Below are positions 53,001 through 62,622 of a stretch of DNA of 64,000 nucleotides, piece after piece (position 1 is the first letter of the stretch; each line of letters starts with the position of its first letter). Made by a program: the position numbers and the translations under genes. Source of the stretch: UBA7672 sp036733305. Lineage in GTDB: Bacteria; Pseudomonadota; Alphaproteobacteria; Caulobacterales; Hyphomonadaceae. Where the stretch lies: the NCBI GenBank assembly GCA_036733305.1, contig DAINAT010000001.1, positions 1-64,000 on the forward strand, written 5' to 3'. The notes under the pieces were generated by a model. It was given only the letters and a program-made list of their open reading frames with translations, was not told the DNA's origin and made no database searches.

Positions 53001-53617
53001 GTTTGCTCGACGGTCTTGAGAATGGCCTGTTCGCTCTGGGCCAGGTGCTTCGCCTGCCGGTGATGGTGCTGCTGTGGGCGTGCGTGGCGGCGACGCTCTA
53101 CTATGTCGGTTATTCGCTGATGGAAGCTGTGCGGCGCAGGCGCGAACATGCGGGCTTCAATCTAAAGGCGTGGCTGCAGCAAGGGCAGGTCCTTTCTGCC
53201 GATGACGGGCGCAAAGCCAAGTTGCCGACCGGGCTGAAGCGCATGCTTGGAATGATCCAGATCCAGAACCAGACAAGCACTCTCCGCCACGGCGGGCTTG
53301 AGAACATTGTGGCCGAGCACGAAGAGAAGCTACGCCATAATCTCGATGGCCCTCGCGCTCTGGTAAAGCTGGGCCCAAGCCTCGGTCTTATCGGTACACT
53401 TATTCCGATGGGCTCGTCACTGGCCGCGATGGCGAGCGGCAACCTGCAGGCGATGGCCGGGCAGATGGTTGTCGCCTTCACGACCACCATCGTCGGCCTC
53501 GCGACCGGCACCATCGCCTATGCTCTGGTTGCTGTTCGGCAAGGCTGGAACAACTCGGCCATCCGCGAGCAACGGTATCTTGCTGAAGTCGTCGCTGCCG
53601 AAATGGAGGCGCGTTGA
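52997..53617 (+). CDS. MotA/TolQ/ExbB proton-channel family protein
   Basis: 206 residues with the ExbB layout: one helix near the start (about 15-38), a cytoplasmic domain, and two helices in the C-terminal part (LVKLGPSLGLIGTLIPMGSSLAAM, then VAFTTTIVGLATGTIAYALVAV). The G-P-S-L-G-L-I-G-T segment is the family signature. Such channels use the proton gradient to power TonB, Tol or motors. Coupled to a DUF2149 gene and a chelatase-like gene, it is probably a dedicated motor for this system. Overlaps are ATGA upstream and TGATG downstream. Confidence 0.9.
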   Translation: MSLLDGLENGLFALGQVLRLPVMVLLWACVAATLYYVGYSLMEAVRRRREHAGFNLKAWLQQGQVLSADDGRKAKLPTGLKRMLGMIQIQNQTSTLRHGGLENIVAEHEEKLRHNLDGPRALVKLGPSLGLIGTLIPMGSSLAAMASGNLQAMAGQMVVAFTTTIVGLATGTIAYALVAVRQGWNNSAIREQRYLAEVVAAEMEAR

Positions 53618-54000
53618 TGGGACGTTTCCTGAAACTCGCAACTCCGGACGAGCCGGCTGAGGAAGATCCGCTTGCGGGCGTCGCAAACCTGTTTGACGTG
53701 TCGATCGTGTTCATCGTTGGCCTGATGATCACGATGTTCTCGGTCTACAATATGGGCGACCTGATGAACGCCGAGAGCGATGTCACCATGGTCAAAACCG
53801 ACGCGAACGGACAGCAGGAGATCATCGTCAAGAAGGGCGAGACTATCACCGCCTACAAGCTCAGCGGTGAAACGGGGAAGGGTGACGGAACGCGCTTGGG
53901 AACGGCGTACAGGCTTGCCAATGGGCAGGTCATATACGTGCCGGAAACAGGCGATGGCGGCGAAGCGCAGACCAATGTTCCGACCGCTCCGGTTCCTTAG
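53617..54000 (+). CDS. DUF2149 single-pass membrane protein
   Basis: 127 residues. A short cytoplasmic start (MGRFLKLATPDEPAEEDPLAGVAN) is followed by one helix (about 25-43) and a periplasmic tail. This is the topology of ExbD/TolR, with which DUF2149 proteins are believed to share a role beside MotA/ExbB-type partners. The ATG overlaps the preceding stop as TGATG. The last 26 bases overlap the start of the CobN-like gene in another frame. Confidence 0.85.
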   Translation: MGRFLKLATPDEPAEEDPLAGVANLFDVSIVFIVGLMITMFSVYNMGDLMNAESDVTMVKTDANGQQEIIVKKGETITAYKLSGETGKGDGTRLGTAYRLANGQVIYVPETGDGGEAQTNVPTAPVP

Positions 54001-57000
54001 CCTCCTCCTGCTGGCGCTTCTGGCGCCTGTCATCGCGCATGCGCAGGAGCGTGTGCGGCTCTCTTACCTTTTCTCTGACGGAAATATCCCCGGCACGCTC
54101 GCAGCTTTCGAGCAGCTGTTGAACGAGCGGCCCGAGCTGCGCGGGCTGGTCGAGCTCAATCTGCTGGCGGAGTCGACTTTCGACGATGTGAAGGCCGCGG
54201 AGATCGAAAAAAGCGACGTCCTCGTTTTCGACACGATGAACGAGCAGATGCTTGCCCGCTTCAACACCGAGCAGAAAACCGATCTGCTGAAAGATGTTCT
54301 GAACGGCGGCAACGTCCTCGGTGTTGGCGAAAGCCTGATCGGTCAGGATGTCTACAAGGGGCAGGGCGTCGAGTTCGATGGCCAGGCGCGTGCTTATTGG
54401 CAGCACTCTGGCCCGCAGAACCAGTTGGCGCTGATGAAGCTGGCGCTGACGCGCGCCGGCATCCGCGGCCTGTCCCTCCCGCCACCGCAGACCTCGCTGG
54501 ACTTTGGCTACTACTACCCGGACGGCAAGACAGGCCGCGTCTTCGCAACATGGGACGAGTTCGACGTATGGCGCACAGCCAACGGCAAGAAGCATCCGGG
54601 CGCAGCGCAAGTGGCCGTCAGCTTTTTCAAGGCGACTTACTACAGCGGCGATACTGCTCTCCTGAATGCGCTCATTACCTCGATCGAGCGGCAGGGCGCA
54701 GACGCAATACCCGTGTTCGGCTATCCGGGCGCCGTTTCGTTTGATCTCTTGTTGAAGGACAAGGACGGCAAGCCCCGCGCAGACGTGGCGCTGGGCGCCA
54801 ATTTCCAGTTTACCGACGCGCAAGCGTCGAAGCTGATGGAAAAGATCGACATTCCGACGATCAATTTGATCAGCCTTTATGGCCGCAGTGAGAAAGACTG
54901 GCGCGAGTCGCCTACCGGCCTGTCGTTGTTCGAAGGCACCTTCAATCTAGCGGTTCCCGAACTCGCCGGCACAATCGCACCCATCGTCGTCGGCACGAAG
55001 GAGAAGGTGTTCGACAAGACAACCGGTCTCACCTCCGTCATCACCAGCCCGGTTGTCTCGCGCGTGGATACAGCTGTTGCGCGCGCGCTTCGCTATGCCG
55101 AACTACGCCGCAAGCCCAACGCAGAGAAGAAGATCGCACTAATCTATTACAACTACCCGCCCGGCAAAGCGAACATCGGCGCCAGCTATCTCAACGTCGC
55201 GGAGTCCCTCTCCAACATCCTCCAGCGCCTGAAGGCCGAAGGCTATGACGTCGGCTCAGCACCGCTCGATGCGGACAGCATCCTTGCCGACATCAGCACC
55301 AAGGCGCGCAATGTCATGGGCGCAGCGCCCGGAGAGTTGCAGGAGATGATCGCGACGGGCGGCGCGGAACGCGTCTCCGTTCCCGACTATCAAAAATGGC
55401 TCGACGCCTACCCGCCTTCCTTGCGCGACAAGATCCTCAAGGATTGGGGGCGGCCCGAAGACAGCAATCTCATGGTGGTGCGCGAAGGCGGGCAGGCAAG
55501 CTTTGTCATTCCCGGCGTCCGCTATGGCAACATCCTGCTGACGCCACAGCCATCACGCGCCTGGGGCGAAGACGCCGACAAGCTGTTCCACGCCAAAGAT
55601 CTGGCGCCTCATCACCAGTACGTCGCCGCCTACGCCTGGTTGCGCAACGGCTACAAGGCGGACGCTGTCGTTCACATCGGCACGCACGGAACTCTCGAAT
55701 GGCTCGATGGCAAGGATGCAGGCCTTAGCGAGGAAGACGCGCCGGATGCGCTGATCGCCGATCTGCCAGACGCCTACATCTACAACGTCGACGTCGTTGG
55801 CGAAGGCCTCGTCGCGCGCCGCCGCGGCATGGCCACCCTGATCGACCACATGGTTCCACCTTTCAAGGAAAGTGGCCTGACCGAAGATCTCGCTCGTCTC
55901 AGCGAGTCGATGAATAACCACTCGCAGAACGAGACAAAGAACCCCGAACTGGCCGCAGCCTTCGGCAAGGAAGTGCGCGATCAGTCAGTCACGCTCGGCA
56001 TCGCCAAGGATCTCGGCCTCGCGCCCGATGCGGAATGGAGCGACGAAGATCTCCACCGCATCGAGAACTATCTGATTGATCTGAAAGCGCAGACCATCCC
56101 CTACGGTCTCCACGCTTTCGGTCGCACGCCGGAGCCCGATGCAGTCGATAGCACGGTCAAAGCCATTGTCGCTGTGGACCGTTCGGCCTTGCCCGACGCG
56201 CGTAACGTGATGGCGTCCGACATGGAGCAGCGCATCCTCGCATCAGGTGAGCGCGAGCTTGATAGCCTCGTCAAAGTACTTGGCGGCCGCTTCGTACCCG
56301 CCGGCATGGGCGGTGAGCCGATCCGCAATCCGGACGCCTACGCCACCGGCGCCAATTTCTACGGTATCGACCCCGACAAGGTGCCCAAGCCCGCAGCCTG
56401 GGACATGGGCGCCAAGCTCGCTGAACAGATGCTGCAGGATGCACTGAAGAAGAACGGCAAATACCCCGAAAAGGTGTCATTCGTGATCTGGGGTGACGAA
56501 ACCATGCGCCACGAAGGCGTGATGGAATCGCAGATTTTCTACCTGCTCGGCACGAAGCCCGTGTGGAACGAGCGCGGCAAGGTCGTTGATGTCGAGGTCA
56601 TCCCCCGCGCCCAGCTCGGTCGCCCGCGCGTCGACATCGTCATCGCCTCTGCTGCCGAAGGCATGTTCAACAACGTAACCGTGCTGATGGACAAGGCCGT
56701 ACAGCGCGTGAAGGGGATTGATGAAGCCGACAACCTTGTTCGCAAGCATTATCTGGCGACGAAGCGCGCGCTGATCGCCAAGGGCTACAAGGAAGACGAC
56801 GCCGATCGCATGGCTGGCGTACGTATCTTCGATGAGCCGCCGGGCAGCTTCAACCTCAACACGTCAGGCATCGCCGCCGCCAGCGGTACGTGGGACAGCG
56901 AAGCCGGCATGGCCAACGAATACATCCGCAAGATGGGTCACGGCTACGGCAACGGCTTCTGGGGCGAGTCGATGGAAGACGCCTTCCGCCTGTCGCTCTC

Positions 57001-58066
57001 CGACGTCGACACGGTTGTGCACTCCAGCTCCACCACCCTCTACGGTGCGCTCGATAACGACGATATGTTCATGTACATGGGCGGCCTCGCGACAGCCATC
57101 CGCTCGATCAGCGGCAATGATCCCGAAACCCTCATCACCAACACGCGTGATCCCGGCAAACCGGAGATGACCAGCGTTGACAAGTTCATCGGCCAGGAAT
57201 TCCGCACCCGCTATGTGAACCCCACCTGGATACGCGGCATGCAGAAGGAAGGTTATGCCGGCGCCGGCGCCATGCGCGAGTTCGTCGAATACATGTGGGG
57301 CTGGGACGCCACCGTCGATAGTGCGATCGACGACGCGATGTGGCAGCAGACCTTCGAAACCTATGTCGAGGATAAGCAGAATCTCGGCATGAAGCAGTTC
57401 TTCGAGGAAAAATCGCCCTTCGCCTTCCAGGACATCACAGCTCGCATGATCGAGACGATCCGCAAGGATCACTGGAATGCCGATCAGGCGACGCGCACGC
57501 GCCTGCTCGAAGAGTACATCAACAGTATCAACGAGCACGGTGTCAGCTGCACCGAAGTCAGCTGCGGCAATGGCCGCTTGCTCGAATACGTGATGAACGA
57601 AGCGGCAAAAGCGAACATTCCTGCGCCTGCTCTGGCAAATGCCCGTGCTGCGCTGGAGCAGGCGATGGGTAAGTCGATCGAGACTGCCGCCGACGAACTG
57701 CGCGCCTTTGCCCAGCGCAATGACGCACGCGAAGAAGCAACGCAGGCCGCCAGTCGCGCTGACGTCGCCGCCGCCCGCGCCGCGAATACTGAAACACCAC
57801 AACCCCAGCAGCCATCACAGCAAACATCGGAGCCGCAGCAGGTCCCCGCCGAAAAGCCCCCAGAGCCCGTCGCTGAAGCCGCTCCCGAACAATTCGAAGG
57901 CATGGTGATGACCGAGGAAACACGCACCACGCCGCCCAAGCTGGAGCAGGCGAGCGCAACTCTGAAACCGGTGCAACTCTCCGGCTGGGAACTCGCATGG
58001 CCCGCGATCGCCGCGATCGCCCTGATCCTCGGCTGGCGCTGGCGCGACGTGGTCCGGCGCGCCTGA
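53975..58066 (+). CDS. Periplasmic, membrane-anchored CobN/Mg-chelatase-like protein (HmuS type)
   Basis: 1363 residues from the ATG at 53975. The start MFRPLRFLSLLLLALLAPVI, ending AHA at 21-23, is a signal peptide, unlike cytoplasmic CobN. The body carries the CobN/BchH fold, including HIGTHGTLEWLDGK (His567, His571), GWDATVDSAIDD and a late GHGYGNGFWGESM. A Gln/Pro/Glu-rich linker (about 1260-1330) precedes a C-terminal helix (WPAIAAIALILGW) and RRA tail. It would therefore work in the periplasm, tethered to the inner membrane. CobN inserts cobalt during B12 synthesis, but no cob genes are present; HmuS homologues beside MotA/DUF2149 partners are linked to haem uptake and demetallation. 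Confidence 0.88.
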   Translation: MFRPLRFLSLLLLALLAPVIAHAQERVRLSYLFSDGNIPGTLAAFEQLLNERPELRGLVELNLLAESTFDDVKAAEIEKSDVLVFDTMNEQMLARFNTEQKTDLLKDVLNGGNVLGVGESLIGQDVYKGQGVEFDGQARAYWQHSGPQNQLALMKLALTRAGIRGLSLPPPQTSLDFGYYYPDGKTGRVFATWDEFDVWRTANGKKHPGAAQVAVSFFKATYYSGDTALLNALITSIERQGADAIPVFGYPGAVSFDLLLKDKDGKPRADVALGANFQFTDAQASKLMEKIDIPTINLISLYGRSEKDWRESPTGLSLFEGTFNLAVPELAGTIAPIVVGTKEKVFDKTTGLTSVITSPVVSRVDTAVARALRYAELRRKPNAEKKIALIYYNYPPGKANIGASYLNVAESLSNILQRLKAEGYDVGSAPLDADSILADISTKARNVMGAAPGELQEMIATGGAERVSVPDYQKWLDAYPPSLRDKILKDWGRPEDSNLMVVREGGQASFVIPGVRYGNILLTPQPSRAWGEDADKLFHAKDLAPHHQYVAAYAWLRNGYKADAVVHIGTHGTLEWLDGKDAGLSEEDAPDALIADLPDAYIYNVDVVGEGLVARRRGMATLIDHMVPPFKESGLTEDLARLSESMNNHSQNETKNPELAAAFGKEVRDQSVTLGIAKDLGLAPDAEWSDEDLHRIENYLIDLKAQTIPYGLHAFGRTPEPDAVDSTVKAIVAVDRSALPDARNVMASDMEQRILASGERELDSLVKVLGGRFVPAGMGGEPIRNPDAYATGANFYGIDPDKVPKPAAWDMGAKLAEQMLQDALKKNGKYPEKVSFVIWGDETMRHEGVMESQIFYLLGTKPVWNERGKVVDVEVIPRAQLGRPRVDIVIASAAEGMFNNVTVLMDKAVQRVKGIDEADNLVRKHYLATKRALIAKGYKEDDADRMAGVRIFDEPPGSFNLNTSGIAAASGTWDSEAGMANEYIRKMGHGYGNGFWGESMEDAFRLSLSDVDTVVHSSSTTLYGALDNDDMFMYMGGLATAIRSISGNDPETLITNTRDPGKPEMTSVDKFIGQEFRTRYVNPTWIRGMQKEGYAGAGAMREFVEYMWGWDATVDSAIDDAMWQQTFETYVEDKQNLGMKQFFEEKSPFAFQDITARMIETIRKDHWNADQATRTRLLEEYINSINEHGVSCTEVSCGNGRLLEYVMNEAAKANIPAPALANARAALEQAMGKSIETAADELRAFAQRNDAREEATQAASRADVAAARAANTETPQPQQPSQQTSEPQQVPAEKPPEPVAEAAPEQFEGMVMTEETRTTPPKLEQASATLKPVQLSGWELAWPAIAAIALILGWRWRDVVRRA

Positions 58067-58067
58067 C

Positions 58068-59213
58068 ATGATGCGGGCGCTGGCTCTTGCGTTTTGTCTG
58101 CTCGTCTCCGCCTGCGCCACCGTGCGCCCCATCAGTCCGCCCGGCATGAAGGCTTTCGAGCTGTCGCTTGCAACGTCGGGCACAGACATGATGGTCGCCT
58201 GGCACGGCGGCGCGACGGGCCGCGATTCCATCTACATCCAGTCGCTCGACAACGCGGGCCGTCCACGCGGTAGCCCGCACCAGATCACCAACGGCGCACG
58301 CTACGCCTATGAGCCCGACCTCCAGCTCATCGACGGCGACGCGCTTGTCGCCTGGTATGAAAAGGACGCAGCCACCGGCAAGCTCACCGCTTGGCTCTCG
58401 CGTGTGGATCGCAACGGCCAGTCAATCTGGCGGCGGCAGCTCAGCGCCAGCGAAGGCTATGCCCGCAACCCTGTCGTCCGCGTATTCGGCAACACAATCA
58501 TGGTCGCGTGGGTCGAAGCCTCAAAAGGCGAGATACCATCCGTCTGGATGTCTCGCTTCGACTTGGCTGGAAAGTCCAAAACCCAGCCTTATTGCGCGGG
58601 TTCCGCCAGCGCGAACACCTGGAATCTAAACGCCACGGTCGATGCCGCCGGAACCTTTTATGTGACCTACGATGCTCGGCTCGACACGCAGGAGAACGAA
58701 CTGCGCCTGCTGGCAATCACTGACGACGGCGTCCGCGATATCGCCATCAGCGCAGACGACGGCTTCGCGTCAGTTTATCCAGACATCGCCATAAACCGGT
58801 CCGGTCTCGCCGCGCTGACATGGTTCGATGCTAAAGACGATAACAAAGAAGTTTACCTCATCATCATGCCGCTGGCGGACCTGTTGGCGGGCAAATCAAT
58901 TCCCGCCACCCGCATCACACACACACCCACGCCGTCTATCGGCGCCTATCTCGCCTGGAACGAAGACCGCCTGGCGCTCGTTTGGTGCGACGTCGCCGAA
59001 GGGCAGCAAGAACTCTACCTCCGGATGTTTAAACAGGGGGATCTCGACCAACCGATCCAGCGCCTGACACAAACGGCGGCCCAGTCGTCCATCCCATCCG
59101 TCAGAGCTCACGACAAAGGTTTCGCCATAGCCTGGAACGAATACCAAGCCACAGGGCACGGTGGCCATCGCGACATCCAGTCGTCGGAAGCGAGCCTGAT
59201 GTTGGTCCCGTGA
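58068..59213 (+). CDS. Beta-propeller-like repeat lipoprotein
   Basis: 381 residues. The lipoprotein signal ends LLVSAC (Cys16). The rest contains about six to seven repeats of roughly 50 residues with a recurring V-A-W or L-T-W strand (MMVAWHGG, ALVAWYEKD, IMVAWVEAS, ALTWFDAKD, LALVWCDV, FAIAWNEY), a pattern of sialidase/exo-alpha-like propellers. It begins two bases after the chelatase stop, so it belongs to the same transcript. A periplasmic or surface binding role for the ligand, in the place of the missing HmuY haemophore, is a speculative possibility. Confidence 0.75.
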   Translation: MMRALALAFCLLVSACATVRPISPPGMKAFELSLATSGTDMMVAWHGGATGRDSIYIQSLDNAGRPRGSPHQITNGARYAYEPDLQLIDGDALVAWYEKDAATGKLTAWLSRVDRNGQSIWRRQLSASEGYARNPVVRVFGNTIMVAWVEASKGEIPSVWMSRFDLAGKSKTQPYCAGSASANTWNLNATVDAAGTFYVTYDARLDTQENELRLLAITDDGVRDIAISADDGFASVYPDIAINRSGLAALTWFDAKDDNKEVYLIIMPLADLLAGKSIPATRITHTPTPSIGAYLAWNEDRLALVWCDVAEGQQELYLRMFKQGDLDQPIQRLTQTAAQSSIPSVRAHDKGFAIAWNEYQATGHGGHRDIQSSEASLMLVP

Positions 59214-59226
59214 TCGCCATTACAGG

Positions 59227-61398
59227 CTACGGAACAAGCGGTGTGATCTCGGCCGTGTGGGCTTCGATCTGTGGTCGTTGCAGCCAGAGTTCGCGGAACT
59301 CGTGATTGGACAGCATTTTCAACTGATCGCTGTAGTGTTTCGTGCCGGGTTGGCGTGAGTTGCCGTAGCTCATCAACCCGTAGGCCTTGATGGGCGTCGA
59401 AAACTCGATCATGCCCACCCAGGTTTCGCCGTGCTGCGGATAGCGGTGACCGCTGGCATCCAGCGCTCCCCAGGTGATGACGCGGAACGGTCCGAGTCCG
59501 CCGACATGACCATCGCCCGGCACATCGACATCGCCGAGCTTGAAGCGCGACACGTCTCCGAACACGCGATCAATGGCGCCATACTTGGTCTTGGTCGCAA
59601 CGATCGCCTTCTTCAGCATATCGACCGCTGCAGCCGGGTCCTTCAGGCCGTAGGGTGTGGATGTCGCCTTGTCGGCGGAGAAGGGAACGGCGTAGTTCGA
59701 CGTGTCGCCAAAGCGCGAGCCTGCGAAGAGGCGCGCCCATTCTTCAAACAGCAAACCAGCGCGCGTGTCCTTGGAATAGGTGTGGTCCCACTCCATCAGC
59801 AATTTCACGGCTGCCTGCATTTCAGAATCTGAATCGCCTTTGGCCGCGCTGATGAGATCAGGGAGCGTGCGATCCGCCAGCAACGATCGGGTCGAGAGTT
59901 TGAGGGATCTGAACTTGTCGAAGTCGATCTTCTCATTTTCGGCGATCATCTTCAGGGCGTTCTGTGCACGCATGGATTCCGGCGCGTTCACGGGCGCGAG
60001 ATAGGGCGGATAGTCCGATGCCTTGATTGGCGTCGGCCATGACGGGAACCATGGCGCGTCATTCGTGTTCTGGACGAAGCCAGCTTCGGGATCAGTGACG
60101 CGCGGAAGGTCTTCGTAGGCGTGCGTTTCGGTCCACAGGAACTCTGAGCTATCGCCGGGTACGAGGCCTTGCCAGAAGGTGAGGTCGCCCGATTTCCGCT
60201 TGGGCGCGAGGCCGTTGAAGACGTACTCGATGTGACCGTCCCGATCGGCGTAGCTGATGTTGAACGTCGGCACCTGCAGGCGCTTCATGGCGCTGGTGAA
60301 GTCTTCATAGGATTTCGCGGTCACCATATCGAAATACTGGTGCAGCATACCGGGGCGATCGAGCCCGGCGACGCGCAGGGCAGTAGATGTTCCGTCTTTG
60401 CGGTCGAAGACCGGGCCATGCACGGTCGACTTAACTTCGATGGTCTTCTCGGTGAACGTTCCGTCCGCATTGCGAACTTTGTAGCTCGCCTTACGGGTGG
60501 AAAAGGGCAGCACCTTGCCATCAAACACATAGCCGTCGTCTTTCAATGTCAGCTTGTAGTTGGTTGATCCAACCATGCCGTTGACGGTGTTCGAGATGCC
60601 CATCTGCTGGTTGAAGGCAAAGCGGATGATCGGCAGGCCGATCTGCGTTGCTCCGTAGGTCTCGAAGTCAGGACCAACGAGGTGCGCTTCGTAATAGATG
60701 AAATATCCCGTGTCCCAGGACAGGTGCGGGTTCTGCAGCAGCATGGTTGTGCCATTGGCCGTCTTGGTTGGGCCGACAGCCCATGTGTTGGAGCCGTCTT
60801 CTCCATCGACAACATCCTTGATGCCGAGGTCTTCGTCGGATGGTTCGCCTTCGCCGCCGCCGCGTCCCGGCGGTGCAACGTAGACGAAGTTCATCAGGCG
60901 GTGGGCGTGGGCGACAACATCAAGGCCTGAAACGGGCAGGACACCGGCAACCTCCGCCGAAATCTGGTCGGGGTGGGCTGCTGCGTAGTCGTTCATGCCT
61001 TTGGCAAAGGCATCTAGGTTGGCTTTGAACTTGGGCTTTTGCGTATCGTACCAGACCTTGGCGCGGGCGGGCACGTCGTTCTTGATCAGGTAGACGGCGG
61101 TGTCTTCGTACTTCTCGCCCCAGTACTCTGCGCCCTTGCCGCGGGACTCTCCGTAAAGGCGCAGGATTTCATTGGCGTGGCTTTGCGCCTGCGCATAACC
61201 GAAGCCATAGAAGACAGCGGCCGCGTCCTTTCCAAAGACGTGAGGCACGCCATAGTCGTCCCACAGGATCTCGTTTTTGACGGGGGCTGGCTGGGCATAC
61301 TGCCGTGAGGGCGCCGACGCGATCGTCGCGCAGCTGGTGAGCGAGGTAATCGCGGCTGCCAGGAACAGACCTGCAAACGCCCGCCTTACAATCTTCAT
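59227..61398 (-). CDS. Penicillin acylase family (AHL acylase-like) Ntn hydrolase
   Basis: 723 residues. A lipoprotein signal ends at Cys23 (LTSC). The alpha-chain region is followed by EDGSNTWAVGP, in which Ser203 after Gly202 would become the N-terminal nucleophile of the beta chain after self-cleavage. The beta chain has NPHLSWDTGYFIYYEAHL, GLPIIRFAFNQQMGISNTVN and a late GQHGET-like YPQHGETWVGMIEF. Family members cleave amides of fatty acids or beta-lactam side chains, including acyl-homoserine lactones. It is convergent with the chelatase operon and has no evident link with it. Confidence 0.9.
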   Translation of the reverse strand: MKIVRRAFAGLFLAAAITSLTSCATIASAPSRQYAQPAPVKNEILWDDYGVPHVFGKDAAAVFYGFGYAQAQSHANEILRLYGESRGKGAEYWGEKYEDTAVYLIKNDVPARAKVWYDTQKPKFKANLDAFAKGMNDYAAAHPDQISAEVAGVLPVSGLDVVAHAHRLMNFVYVAPPGRGGGEGEPSDEDLGIKDVVDGEDGSNTWAVGPTKTANGTTMLLQNPHLSWDTGYFIYYEAHLVGPDFETYGATQIGLPIIRFAFNQQMGISNTVNGMVGSTNYKLTLKDDGYVFDGKVLPFSTRKASYKVRNADGTFTEKTIEVKSTVHGPVFDRKDGTSTALRVAGLDRPGMLHQYFDMVTAKSYEDFTSAMKRLQVPTFNISYADRDGHIEYVFNGLAPKRKSGDLTFWQGLVPGDSSEFLWTETHAYEDLPRVTDPEAGFVQNTNDAPWFPSWPTPIKASDYPPYLAPVNAPESMRAQNALKMIAENEKIDFDKFRSLKLSTRSLLADRTLPDLISAAKGDSDSEMQAAVKLLMEWDHTYSKDTRAGLLFEEWARLFAGSRFGDTSNYAVPFSADKATSTPYGLKDPAAAVDMLKKAIVATKTKYGAIDRVFGDVSRFKLGDVDVPGDGHVGGLGPFRVITWGALDASGHRYPQHGETWVGMIEFSTPIKAYGLMSYGNSRQPGTKHYSDQLKMLSNHEFRELWLQRPQIEAHTAEITPLVP

Positions 61399-61683
61399 CT
61401 GTTCGCCTGTCTGTCTGCAGTCCGGGATACCGGATTGGGCAAAGCCCGCCTCGCGCTCTTCTTTCGAGTTAGCCGAGTTCCGGCGGTGTCACCATTTGAT
61501 TGCGTCTGCAAAGACCCGACATCGGCTGATCGGGCTCCCGGCGCCAAAACCTTGTACATGCTGGAACCATTTGGGGCGCCGGACGCGCCAAATGCCCGGG
61601 CTGTGGCCTCCGGCTTTTGTGGCTGCGGATTGTGTGTGTTTTGGGTATCTGCGGCCTTTTGGTCAGGCTGTGGTGAGCTGCGC

Positions 61684-61697
61684 TTGAGGCAGGTCAA
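61684..61697 (+). promoter_or_regulatory. FNR/FixK-like dyad upstream of ompW
   Basis: TTGAGGCAGGTCAA has the TTGA-N6-TCAA frame of FNR/FixK sites, with G and G at the inner positions where TTGAT-N4-ATCAA has T and A. It lies 57 bases before the ompW start. OmpW genes are known oxygen-responsive targets in other proteobacteria. Confidence 0.5.
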
Positions 61698-61753
61698 GCG
61701 GCCGACCGGCTTGCGGGCTGATGCTCCTGTTTATTGAAACAGGGAATTAGCCA

Positions 61754-62395
61754 ATGAGATCCGTAATCAGTTGCATCGTGGCCGCGGCAGGCCTCTCCGT
61801 TCTGGGCGTTGGCGCAGCGTCCGCGCAATTGCCGCACAATCTCCAGGTCAAGGTCGGCGTCTCCGCAGTCCTGCCGGATGAAAGCGCTTCGGTGTCCCTT
61901 ATCGGCGGCGATGTCGATATTTCCGACGAGTATGTGCCGACCCTGCAACTGGAATGGTTCTTCACCGACAACATCTCGGCCGAACTGCTGTGTTGCATGG
62001 CGCGTCACGATGTGATCGCGAAGGGTACTGCGCTGGGTGATGTAAATCTCGGCAAGATCTCGCACTTCCCGCCGACGCTCACGCTCAAATACCACTTCAA
62101 CACCGAACAGAAGCTGCAGCCCTATATCGGCGCCGGCATCAACTACACGCTCTTCTTTGACGACAAGGTTCCTGCTGGCGGCGCGGTCACGAGCATTGAC
62201 TACGATCCGTCGTTTGGCGGCGCGCTGCAGGCCGGCGTGGATTACAAGCTCGACGATCACTGGTCGCTGAACGCAGACGTTCGCAAGGTCTGGATCAATT
62301 CCGATGTGACCATCATGGCGGGCGCCACCCGCATCGACGCAGATGTGGACGTTAACCCGATGATCGTGACGCTAGGCGCAGGCTATCGCTTCTAA
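61754..62395 (+). CDS. ompW: OmpW-family outer-membrane protein
   Basis: 213 residues. The signal peptide ends GAASAQ; the mature barrel contains the OmpW pattern LQLEWFFTDNISAELL, FPPTLTLKYHF, LQPYIGAGINYTLFF and GGALQAGVDYKLDDHWSLNADVRKVW, ending in the aromatic GAGYRF. OmpW is an eight-stranded barrel for small hydrophobic molecules, often induced when oxygen is low. AGGGA precedes the ATG, an FNR-like dyad lies upstream, and two hairpins follow the stop. Confidence 0.93.
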   Translation: MRSVISCIVAAAGLSVLGVGAASAQLPHNLQVKVGVSAVLPDESASVSLIGGDVDISDEYVPTLQLEWFFTDNISAELLCCMARHDVIAKGTALGDVNLGKISHFPPTLTLKYHFNTEQKLQPYIGAGINYTLFFDDKVPAGGAVTSIDYDPSFGGALQAGVDYKLDDHWSLNADVRKVWINSDVTIMAGATRIDADVDVNPMIVTLGAGYRF

Positions 62396-62404
62396 GCTAC
62401 GGGA

Positions 62405-62438
62405 AGCTGCCAACAAGGATCAGACCTTGTTGGCAGCT
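62405..62438. terminator. Strong hairpin after ompW
   Basis: A perfect 14-base-pair stem (AGCTGCCAACAAGG and CCTTGTTGGCAGCT) with the loop ATCAGA, ten bases after the ompW stop. There is no T-run behind it, so it may protect the transcript or work with the next hairpin. Confidence 0.6.
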
Positions 62439-62489
62439 ACCTGGTCTCCGCATCCGGCGCCGGTGTGTTGTGTTGGAATTATGCCGCAG

Positions 62490-62516
62490 TCAGCTCGCCC
62501 GCGCAGGGCGGGCTGA
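62490..62516 (+). terminator. Intrinsic terminator downstream of ompW
   Basis: TCAGCTCGCCC pairs with GGGCGGGCTGA (11 pairs, one G-T) around the loop GCGCA and is followed by TTGCTTTTCT. It is oriented to end ompW transcription and lies before the convergent ATPase gene. Confidence 0.7.
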
Positions 62517-62622
62517 TTGCTTTTCTGGCGGGCGTCGGCTTGGCGCCGCTATCGCATTCCATCTGCCCGGCAACTTGTAGACCGAGACCGCATTCGTCGC
62601 GGACCGCCCGTCACCTCTGCAA

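Noticed and set aside
53975..58066. True cobaltochelatase subunit CobN
   Set aside because: Signal peptide, C-terminal membrane anchor, absence of CobS/CobT and cob genes, and MotA/DUF2149 partners argue against it.
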